From NCBI GenBank assembly GCA_025201705.1, contig MU617026.1, positions 1 to 26,448 on the forward strand: a stretch of 26,448 nucleotides of DNA, written 5' to 3'. The DNA is from Dissophora ornata (lineage: Eukaryota > Mortierellomycota > Mortierellomycetes > Mortierellales > Mortierellaceae). The notes under the pieces were generated by a model. That model worked only from the letters and a program-made list of their open reading frames with translations. It had not been told where the DNA came from and made no database searches. This document shows, in pieces, positions 1 to 9,575 of this stretch; the first letter of the stretch is position 1, and every line of letters starts with the position of its first letter. The position numbers and the translations under genes were made by a program.

Positions 1-570
1 GATGGCTTATGACCAACGCGATGGTACCGCATTGCTATTGCGTTGGCCTGGCTGGCAGGTGCTTCTTCTTGGGATAAGTAAGGCTGTATAGGACTTTTCG
101 GGGTAAAAAATGCTGTGTGATGTGTCTCGATGTGTGCACATGCAGTGTGGCCCGAAATAGCTATACAAAAGTCGATGACCATACGCAATGTTACCGCACA
201 TTAGCATTGCGTTGGCCTGGCTGGCAGGGTGCTCATTCTTTATGGGATGGGTAAAGCTGTATGGGCTGTATGGGACTTTTCTGGGAAAAAATGCTGTATC
301 ATGTGTACATACAGTGTGACCCGAAATGCCTATACTGTACAATGGCTTATCACCAGCGCGATGTTACTGCATCATAGCATTGCGCCGGCCTTGTTGGCAG
401 GGTGCTTATTCTGGGGACAAGTAAGGCTGTAGGGCTTTTCGGGGAAGAAACCGTGCTGTATGATGTGTCTCGTTGTGTGCAGATACAGTGCGGCCCGAAA
501 TGCTTGTACAATAGTCGATGACCAACGCGATGTTACCGCACAATAACTTTGCATTGGCCTGGCTGGCGGG
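1..570. repeat. ~170-bp tandem repeat, about 3.3 copies
   Basis: Four successive starts of the same sequence are visible at about 11, 177, 351 and 520 (marker: GACCAACGCGATG and variants), giving periods of 166, 174 and 169 bp. Each unit also carries a GTTGGCCTGGCTGGCAGG-like block and a block reading CTTTTCGGGG followed by a TGCTGT and TGTGTC stretch. Copies differ by scattered substitutions and small indels. The array is cut by the left window edge, so its full length is unknown. Short open frames cross it on both strands, but the period is not a multiple of three and no frame is conserved between units, so I treat it as non-coding satellite-type DNA. Confidence 0.9.
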
Positions 571-1423
571 CGCTTTCCTATAATAGTTAAATATTGGGTG
601 TATTTGTTAACCATTGCGTTTTATTACAATTTGTTTAGGCAGTTTCGTCTATCTTGGAATAGAAAGTAGTGCTTGACAAGGGAGTAGTTGAGAAGCACTA
701 TGCAGTACCAAGAGAGAGAGCTGTGCAAACCGCGACAGAATGGCAACTCGAGCTTTTTTTGTGCGACCAACAGACTCCCTCGCCAAGGACAGTGGACGCC
801 ACGATGCACCACGCAAGAACATAGCGTTTTGTTTAAAATAAAGGTTCTGGGTAACGATGCTACTCCCATTCACCAAAAGAGATTCCAGGAGCAGCTACCC
901 AGACTCATTCACTCTCTAAAACGCAAGCTAACGAGAATAACCGTAGAAAGACAAGAGGAGAACAATAAAGCATGACCGGAGCAGAAAGAAGAAGAGTGAG
1001 AAGTGCAAACAAGGTTAATCGATCCAAGTTTAGCCAGGGCAAGGGCACTTGAAATAATAGCGCAAGAACTTCCAGCATACGCTCAGACATTGAAATGCCG
1101 ACAGCTCTTATGGCTTTATTGCAGGCCCGTGATATCATAGCGCCGCCAGCTGAGAGACAGCGACCACATCCGCCAGCTACAGCCGCACTATTTCAGACTT
1201 TCCATTTTTTTTCTATTGACATGCATCCATGTGAGCATGAGACGCGCGGTCCACGAGACCTCAAATTCTGTACACTCAAGACTCGTTATAAGGAACTATG
1301 CGTCCCTTGTAACGAATTTTGGTTTCTTCTCCAGCACAGTGTTCATTGTCAGAAAAAAAAAGTCAAGGTCAAGAATTGAATTAAATACAATATGAGACCA
1401 AAATTCATTATATCGAGTCCCTG
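571..1423. other. no supportable gene
   Basis: This stretch has open frames of under 100 codons on both strands (for example 688-975 on + and 905-1138 on -). None shows a recognisable domain, a convincing intron-exon structure or a family-like composition. I see nothing definite in it. Confidence 0.5.
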
Positions 1424-1425
1424 TA

Positions 1426-1592
1426 CAGTCAACTCCCGTTGTAATGCAACCCGCTGTACTGACATTTTCCATGTGGTGACACTACTTGAAAAATTCTCAT
1501 TGTATTTTTTTACTATGCATTTCTTCTCATTGTAATGCCATTCCCATACAATCACCTATAATGACACCTCCAAATATCTATACAAAACATGC
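1426..1592 (-). mobile_element. MITE copy 1, inverted and 3'-truncated
   Basis: This is the reverse complement of the elements at 2964-3150 and 3923-4107. It starts after a TA dinucleotide (1424-1425) with the terminal sequence CAGTCAACTCCCGTTGTAAT and is collinear with the other copies through the CACCTCCAAATATCT block. It stops at CATGC (about 1592), where the expected last ~25 bp of terminal inverted repeat are missing and the 83-bp satellite begins. Termini, TA target and small size point to a non-autonomous Tc1/mariner/pogo-type element (family inference). Confidence 0.85.
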
Positions 1593-2030
1593 AGTTTTAC
1601 GTTTTTGAAATTATCTGCACGCAACGACACGCAACAGTACACTACAGCACGCTACATCTGCAGTCATTTGAAAGCAGTTTTTGGATTTTGAAAATATCTG
1701 TACGCAACAGCACGCAACGGCACGCAACAGCACACTACGTCTGCAGTCATCTGAATGCAGTTTTAGGATTTTGAAAATATCTGCACGCAACAGCACGCAA
1801 CGGCACGCTATCGCACGCTACGTCTGCAGTCATTTGAAAGCAGTTTTAAGATTTCGAAAATATCTGCACGCAACAGCACGCAACGGTAAGCTACAGCACG
1901 CTACGTCTGCAGTCATTTGAATGCAGTTTTTGGATTTTGAAAATATCCGCATGCAACAGCACGCAACGGCACGCTACAGCACGCTACGTCTGCAGTCATT
2001 TAAAAGCAGTTTTATGATTTCGGAAATATC
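1591..2030. repeat. 83-bp satellite with nested 10-bp repeats
   Basis: The marker GCAGTTTT recurs at 1591, 1674, 1757, 1840, 1923 and 2006, so the spacing is exactly 83 bp five times in a row. Each unit holds about four 10-bp subunits of the form GCACGCWACR, then TCTGCAGTCATTTGAA, then GCAGTTTT and a GATTTTGAAAATATCT-like stretch. Units differ by point changes only. The period is not a multiple of three, so the open frames crossing the array are artefacts. The first unit starts directly at the broken end of MITE copy 1. Confidence 0.95.
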
Positions 2031-2963
2031 TTCTCTTAATATCCAAGGATCTCCATTGTCTTCCTCATCCTCAAATGAGTCTGCGGTCACTCTACCATAC
2101 AACACAGGTTGCTATAGGCACGTCGTTGTTGCCGCCGTCAGCACATGTGTACAAGGCCACGTAACAAACATACATTTGTGACATTTGTAGCGAATCCCAT
2201 GTCACCTCTGGCTCCCGACGTCAATAAGTCCAGACGATGGCGCAAAGGAGAATGTTCGTATATGACGATAGCAATCGAGCAAATAATCGCCTTCTCTTTT
2301 GTGCACATTGTTTTTACGAAATGACTCATGGAGTGTCTTTTTTGTCTAGTGCGATCTCCAAGGACAAGCGCCAGTGCAAGTTCTGTCGTACGCATCTTGA
2401 TATTCCTATGGTCCTGCCCTACATGTACTTGGCTGACAATAGCGTGTGCTTTTGTCATTTATCCAGGGCAGCACAACACGCCCGGCTGTCCCATCAGCGG
2501 AACCCTCACCAGGCCCGTTGACTGTTGCTGATCTTGAAGTTGATGGCAAATGCACTGTCCAACGATCACCTGCAGCAAAACCATCAGGGCCAGCCAGTCC
2601 TGTGATTGAGGATAAAGATGAGATTGCCGAGCTGCATGCCAACGTGGACCGCAGCTCACATGCCACATGTGAGGTAGATACCTTTGATCTCTCTCTACGT
2701 AATGATATGTATATATATTTATGTGTATCGGCTTCTTGATTGCATGTAGTGGAAAGTCAACGACGAGTGTGTCGCGTGTCGATTTCAGGACTACCAACGA
2801 GAATGCATCGACGCACTGAACCAGAAAGTGCGAAATCGCCGACGTGATGTAAGTAAATACATGCGTCTCGATTTTTTGAGCTTTGATTTCATTGGTGTGT
2901 TTGCGCCCTTCATTCCAACTCCTCGTATGACGAATGTGTTTGGAAGGATGTTGGACCATCTTA

Positions 2964-3150
2964 CAGTCAACCCCCGTTATAATGACTTGTTTTATACAGA
3001 TGTTTGGAGGTGTCATTATAAGCGATTATATGGGAATGTCGCTGCAACGAGAAGAAATGCATAGTAAAAAAAAATATAATGAGAATTCAAGTGGTGTCAC
3101 TACATGGAAAATGTCAGTACAGCGGGTGGCATTATAAGGAGAGTTGACTG
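2964..3150 (+). mobile_element. MITE copy 2, full length (187 bp) in an intron
   Basis: It is flanked by TA on both sides (2962-2963 and 3151-3152). The terminal inverted repeats are about 23-25 bp: the left end begins CAGTCAACCCCCGTTATAAT and the right end mirrors it with GAGAGTTGACTG. There is no open frame for a transposase. It lies in the predicted intron 2849-3181 of the unrecognised gene, about 30 bp from the proposed acceptor. Confidence 0.92.
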
Positions 3151-3922
3151 TATACCGTCGATCAAGTTCCCAGTGCCGGAGATTGACGGTCTTGTCGTCA
3201 TGAAAGCTATAAGGGTATGCAAGGTTCCGTCGGGTCTGTTCTATTTGTATACTCTATCGACTGATGATTCTCTCTTATTTTTTTTAATTTTTTAGCATCG
3301 ACTTAATGGTGAGCGAGACTAGGCTTGTGAAACTATTCGATCGCTGTACCGCAAGAAGAGAGTCATATTCGAGATGCTGTAAGTGTTTGCTTCGCAAACT
3401 GTGATATATTGTTTGGCTGCAAGGTGTGCTTTCATGGAACTACCCAATTTTTTTTACACTATTCAGGATGGAGAAGCTCCCGATGAAGAGCGACAAGACC
3501 ATCTCAGAAGGAACATTTGTTGCCAACTACGTGTCGCCGCTGCTCCACGGGATGTTAGCCCTGGACGACGGACGCGTTCAAATATAGTTGAGCGTTTATT
3601 CTATTGCAAGCTTGTCTTCTATTGTTTTTTATTCTTTCCTGCTCGTTCACTCTTACTCACACTTCCCTCTCCTACTTCCATTTCAGTATAAACACAGAGT
3701 GCCGGACACAAAAGCAACAAGGCATCAAGGCCGGTCGACCGGATATCTTAATTAGGATTCGCGGCCAAGAAGCTGTTTTTGGCGAGGTAACTGGACTTGC
3801 GCAGGCAGGCCACACTGCCAAGAACGCTTGGGATCTCTTTCACTTGGCGCGATTTGGCAAGGCGTTTCTGGACAATGGAAACAGTGTTGCGCCGCTCCTC
3901 CAGGTCGTTTATAACGACGGTA

Positions 3923-4107
3923 CAGTCAATTCCCGTTATAATGGCATGTTTTGTACAGATATTTGGAGGTGTCATTATAAGCGATTGTATGGGTTGTCGT
4001 TACAACGAGAACAAATGCATAGTAAAAAAAATATACTGAGAATTCAAGTGGTGTCACTACATAGAAAATGTTAGTGCAGCGGGTGGCATTATAACGGGAG
4101 TTGACTA
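3923..4107 (+). mobile_element. MITE copy 3, full length (185 bp) in a coding exon
   Basis: It is flanked by TA at 3921-3922 and 4108-4109. The left end is CAGTCAATTCCCGTTATAAT and the right end is the mirror image ending GGGAGTTGACTA. It is nearly identical to copy 2, including a shared GGAGGTGTCATTATAAGCGA block, which suggests recent movement. Removing the element plus one TA restores an uninterrupted reading frame across the join (VYNDG then TFMRLTV), which shows that the insertion disrupted a coding exon. Confidence 0.93.
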
Positions 4108-4357
4108 TACCTTCATGCGCCTCACGGTCAAGACTCGTGGGATGTTTATTCTCGAAGAGATTGGTGCATTCAAAGTCCCGATCAAGGTAGCTGGCATCCC
4201 GGCCCTCGCTGCGACCCTCCCAACACTGTTGGCAGCTCGGGTGAGAACACTTTCAAATGAGATTTTTCTGGATGCCTGTGCCTTAGTTCTTTGTGGCTCA
4301 ACTTTTTACTTTCTTCTGTTCTAGGATGACGCACAAAAGATCTTGGGGGAATGGTGA

Positions 4358-5474
4358 CGTCCGTGATGCAAAGAAGCGGATCTCGTAAGCCTTCTCACCC
4401 TCATCCAACTGATCCAAGACAAATCAAATAACTAGTGTCTACTGGATCGTACAATAATAAGACTAATTGCGTGTGTGTGTGTGTGTGTGTGTGGTGTGTT
4501 GGTGGCACTGGGTGCGGGGTGTGTATGGTGGCACTGGGTGCGGTACACACAGTCTCACTGACTGAGGAGATGGTGAGTCCCCAACCATGAATTCCTTGCT
4601 GGCGTTTAATGCCAACTCAAAGTACAGTAACGGTATACGGTTAGCATGATTTTCCTAGCTCTGAGAATTCTTATTAGACATGCTGGTCGTACGGAGAAAG
4701 ATACACGCGACCCATGTTACCACAATACGTGGGTATTTTCCGGCCTTTTCCGATTCAAAATACATAGTCCGGCGGGTATTTTACCCCCCTTAATACAAGA
4801 TCTATCCAGTGCGCGATCTGAAGATGTTTTCCCGCAGCAAGCTGTGCAACAGGAAGATGGCTCTCGACTGCGAGACAAGGAAGTGATTCCTAAAGCACGC
4901 CAACAGCAAAGGATGCATCAACTTTTCATTTCCCCACTCTTGTTCCTTGTTGATTGCTGCCGTGGCTTTGACTTTTTACACATTCATTAGTTAACTCCCC
5001 CCGTGCTTGGGCTGTCTATCGTCCAATGCAAGATAGGAGAGCAAATGGGCGCTCGAACGCCTTTCATTGATGCAAATGCACCCTGACCGTGGCGCCTATT
5101 GCGAGCCCCGATACAGGAACCTCCGCAGGGTGTGTCGCCACTAGTCAGCAAAGAGGCCCGGAGCTTCCACTTTCCCGAATATCCTCTCTTCGGCCTCTGT
5201 CTGTCTTCCTCGCATTGGGCACATCTGGCTCTATTCTCTCTCTCTATCGTATTCCCGTTCGTTATTCGTTATCTCTTTTTGAGCTGCGACTCCACGATAA
5301 TTTCTGTCTGTTCCGCCTTCGAAACAAAATAGATCAAAGTTTTTTTCTCTGCACATTCATCTCACTTTTATCATCCCACTCCCGATTATTCTCCTTTCCT
5401 TTTCACGTCTCCCCATCTCAACCACACATACGCACAACACGCACGCACATACCTCTCTGTGGCCGCAATCAACC
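4358..5474. other. intergenic region and PP1 leader
   Basis: No gene is supportable here. It holds a GT microsatellite, a short direct repeat, and, from about 5160 to 5470, a strongly pyrimidine-rich stretch that is probably the promoter and 5' leader of the downstream PP1 gene. The open frame 4646-4990 has no recognisable domain. Confidence 0.6.
4471..4543. repeat. (GT)n microsatellite followed by a 17-bp direct repeat
   Basis: About eleven uninterrupted GT dinucleotides start at 4471. They are followed by two identical copies of GGTGGCACTGGGTGCGG at 4501-4517 and 4527-4543. Confidence 0.9.
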
Positions 5475-7003
<1,529 letters not shown>

Positions 7004-7254
7004 ATATTACATTTTGAATATGGCGACAATCAGGAAATCCAAAGACAGAGACAGTCTATTCTCAGCAATGAATCGCTTACATACACCCGCAATGCGTACG
7101 CCCCCTTGACCTTTAGTTCATCCACTCTCGCTCAATGTTAATAATATATGATTCTCTCGCGAAAATGGAGGACGGAAGAGACAGAGATGCCTGTTTGTAT
7201 TTTAATGAATAGTACAAGGGATATTTGTCGATCGGATGCTTCGAAAGATGCTCT

Positions 7255-9497
7255 TCATGAGAGGTTGGGACGACTTGAGTGACGGAGGAAACGCTCTGTG
7301 AGGAAAGCGTTCTTCTTGCCCGCAAACTCGACCTCGATGGCTTGGAAGGGATATGCCCAGCGGATGGTATAGGTGACCTCGGGGTCATCAGTAGTGATAA
7401 TCTTGCGAAGGAAATTGAACACTCCATCCAAGAAGTTGATACAGATTGTGGTGTCCTGGTCATTTTTGTTTGTCAATACACATGCCAAGAAAATGATATA
7501 TGTTAATGTCGCTTCGCTTGGATTGGCTTTGATAGCTACGAGAATGCAGAGCGCCTTAATCTTACCCATGCACCCTCTTTCCCGCGGACAAGGCGCGGTA
7601 TCTCCATGGTCTTGAAAGTTTCGACCACAACTACATTGCCATCATCGTCACGGAAGCCGACAATGATGGTGGGAACTCCTGGAAGGAAAGACTGTGCCCA
7701 GAATTTTAGCAGCTTGTGTCTATGGTAAAGAGCGGTCGCAGGTGACGGGTTAGAAAAGAAAGCGTAGACAATATAATTGGGTAGCCCCACCACCTTAGTA
7801 TTACCTCTCAAAACTGATTTCGTCGCGGGCACTTGTGATCACGCGCGAGGTCTTAAGCTCGATGTAGTTGGATATCGGGTTATGCGAAGGATCCTTAGGT
7901 TCTGTGTGGGATGTAAATCAGGAAGACAGGTTGGTTCTGTGAACAACAAACACTACTATAAAAATAAAATGAAAAGAGAAAAAAAACGCTTCGTAGCATT
8001 ACCAGAGGTGCAATCGACTTCGGCGCCCATTATGATGCTGTTCTGTCCGAGCTTTGTGCGCGCTACAGTGCAGTATTGAAAGTTGGTGTTCACTGTGCCG
8101 TCCAGTCTTCCTGTCAACTCAGGGTCCTCAAGATCGATCTGATATTCGACTTCTGGATCAATCTCTTCATCTCCACCTGCCACTCTATCCGCAGAGTCTG
8201 CTGTGGAAGAGTCTAGAGCGTTCACATTCTGATGTGTTTTCTGGGTCTTGACCCTCCGTAGCTCGGACACAGGTTTCGAAATGGTACAAATCGTTTCAAA
8301 TCTATACCCCCAGTAAGACAAGAGCTTGTGTCGATCATTCGAACCTAAGGCATTCTTACGCTTCTCAGACGATACATGCTCCTCGATATATCTGTCAAGG
8401 CAAGAGTGAGAAAAAGAAAAAGAAAAGGATGATTGGTAGAAATTAGCAAACAAGGACAGCAATAACCTTCGGCCATTCAGACACTTTTGTATGCTTCGCC
8501 GTACATTGAGCCTTTGTATAGTGTTGCACCCAGTTCCCAAGGCTCGTTCTTTGTATATGGAGTGCACATGATTTTGGTGATAACGCCCCTGTAGCAGATG
8601 AAATCCGCCTTGGTCGTACTCGGCCGTTCAGGGTTGCCATCCTTTTGCTGTTCCACTTTTGGATTATCATGGCTGTTTTCCTGTTGATCCTGCGCCTGTA
8701 TTGGCCCCTGCTCCTCACGATCTCGAATACAAACAAGTGCATCCAGCAGCGCATCAATATGCTCGTCCACAAAAGTGTCCCGGGTACAATATTTATCATA
8801 ATTGACGGATAGATTGTTGGGTTTCCGTAGATCCGGGGGAAAGTAGTATTTCTAAACCCAGCAAATACGGCAGATGCCATGCAATGTACATGGCGTTAAA
8901 AGCTGAGTTTCCTTCGGTCCGTCAACGCTCCCGCTTTCAGTCTCTTACCAATTGCGAATCATCCATGACAAAATTTCTTTTCTCGTCGTAAGAAAAGCTC
9001 CCGATCTCGACTGGCTGTCGAAATGGCGCGCTCTTGACTTTGAATCGATCCAATGGTTGCAGAGGAAACTGGTTATCAGAAAAGACCATCGGGGCAGAAC
9101 GCTGGTCATGTTGGCTTCCATGTTGAGGCTGTCGGGAGTGTTGAGGCTGTCGGGAGTGGTGAGGATGACGATAGTACTGCTGCTGCGGCATAAACGATGA
9201 TTGACCTAGTAGTGGTGGAGGCTGACCGGGCACCAGATGGATGGCTGGCGGACGTGGGTGCTCAAATGAAGTCCGCTGCTGCTGCTGTTGCTGCTGTTGC
9301 TGCTCTTGTCGCTGCTGTTGCCAACCTGGTCTTTGGGCGGAACGTTGATGGCTCTCATAGGATTCAGCATTGCTGGGGTGCGAATGTTGAGAACGCTGGC
9401 GCCAAGATGGCGGCGTGGTTAGCCTGGATCTGTCATCGTGTGATTCCGTTGGTGGGTATTCAGAATCCCGGATTTTTTTTGGCGGTGGTTGCGACAT
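7255..9497 (-). CDS. RAI1: Rai1/DXO family decapping and pyrophosphohydrolase enzyme
   Basis: Exons on the minus strand, 5' to 3': 9497-8949, 8851-8505, 8391-8003, 7901-7805, 7719-7566 and 7455-7255, giving 578 residues. Rai1/DXO proteins remove incomplete or non-canonical caps from RNA 5' ends; in yeast Rai1 also binds and stimulates the nuclear exonuclease Rat1. Family motifs visible: QPVEIGSFSYD (about 161), the arginine of FICYRG (R271), GSIYIEE (about 297), GAEVDC (E423, D425), IELKTS (E443, K445) and KFWAQSFLPGVPTIIVGFRD (Q470 region). These are the expected metal- and RNA-binding residues. The first ~150 residues are an unusual low-complexity extension with a glutamine tract (60-74) and His/Gln/Pro-rich sequence. 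The first in-frame ATG is at 9497; upstream in frame there is only a TTG and then a stop. Homology fixes the intron 2 donor (AT|GTACGG), because a later donor would lose the GSIYIEE motif. Confidence 0.95.
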
Positions 9498-9569
9498 CGG
9501 CGCGTTCAGTGGTGAAGTCTCCAATCGTTCATGGTTCAGCGTTCAATGGTAAATGTGGTTGAGACTGCT

Positions 9570-9575
9570 TTTATT
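9570..9575 (-). promoter_or_regulatory. AATAAA poly(A) signal abutting the ZZ/EF-hand stop codon
   Basis: On the minus strand the TAG stop (9578-9576) is followed immediately by AATAAA. Cleavage downstream would fall in the 72 bp before the RAI1 start codon at 9497. Confidence 0.6.

Larger units (their letters stand above)
2237..4357 (+). pseudogene. unrecognised multi-exon gene interrupted by a MITE (possible pseudogene)
   Basis: I do not recognise this protein. Proposed exons are 2237-2424, 2472-2673, 2789-2848, 3182-3214, 3323-3378, 3467-3586, 3687-3922, 4110-4240 and 4325-4357. Read without the MITE at 3923-4109 they give one frame of about 352 residues. The N-terminal exon has two CxxC pairs (CAHC, CKFC) like a small zinc-binding module. 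The middle is charged. The C-terminal half includes a GRPDILIRI...GQEAVFGEVTG stretch that resembles a PD-(D/E)XK-type nuclease core with the final lysine replaced by threonine, then a LEEIGAFKVPIK segment. Proteins of this general style form large families in Mucoromycota (my recollection, not checked). The 3182 and 3323 splice acceptors are my weakest choices: the stronger-looking AG at 3294-3295 leads into an in-frame TAG. Exon 1 may belong to another gene. Unless the MITE is spliced out, it ends the frame at 4072-4074. Confidence 0.5.

Noticed and set aside
688..975. 95-codon open frame on +
   Set aside because: No domain, no splice structure, and overlapping frames of equal length on the other strand.
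1591..2030. CRISPR-like array
   Set aside because: Units are repeated over their full length with no unique spacers, and the genome is eukaryotic.
1589..2181. Open reading frames across the 83-bp repeats on both strands
   Set aside because: The repeat period is not a multiple of three and the frames have no conserved content; they arise from the repeat sequence.
2237..2424. Zinc-ribbon end of an RNA polymerase second-largest subunit (CxxC...CxxC...LPYMY pattern)
   Set aside because: The cysteine spacing and PYMY stretch recall polymerase C-termini, but no upstream polymerase sequence exists and the essential ELxxMNI motif is absent.
4646..4990. 114-codon open frame on +
   Set aside because: No recognisable features, and it lies in the PP1 upstream region with microsatellites nearby.
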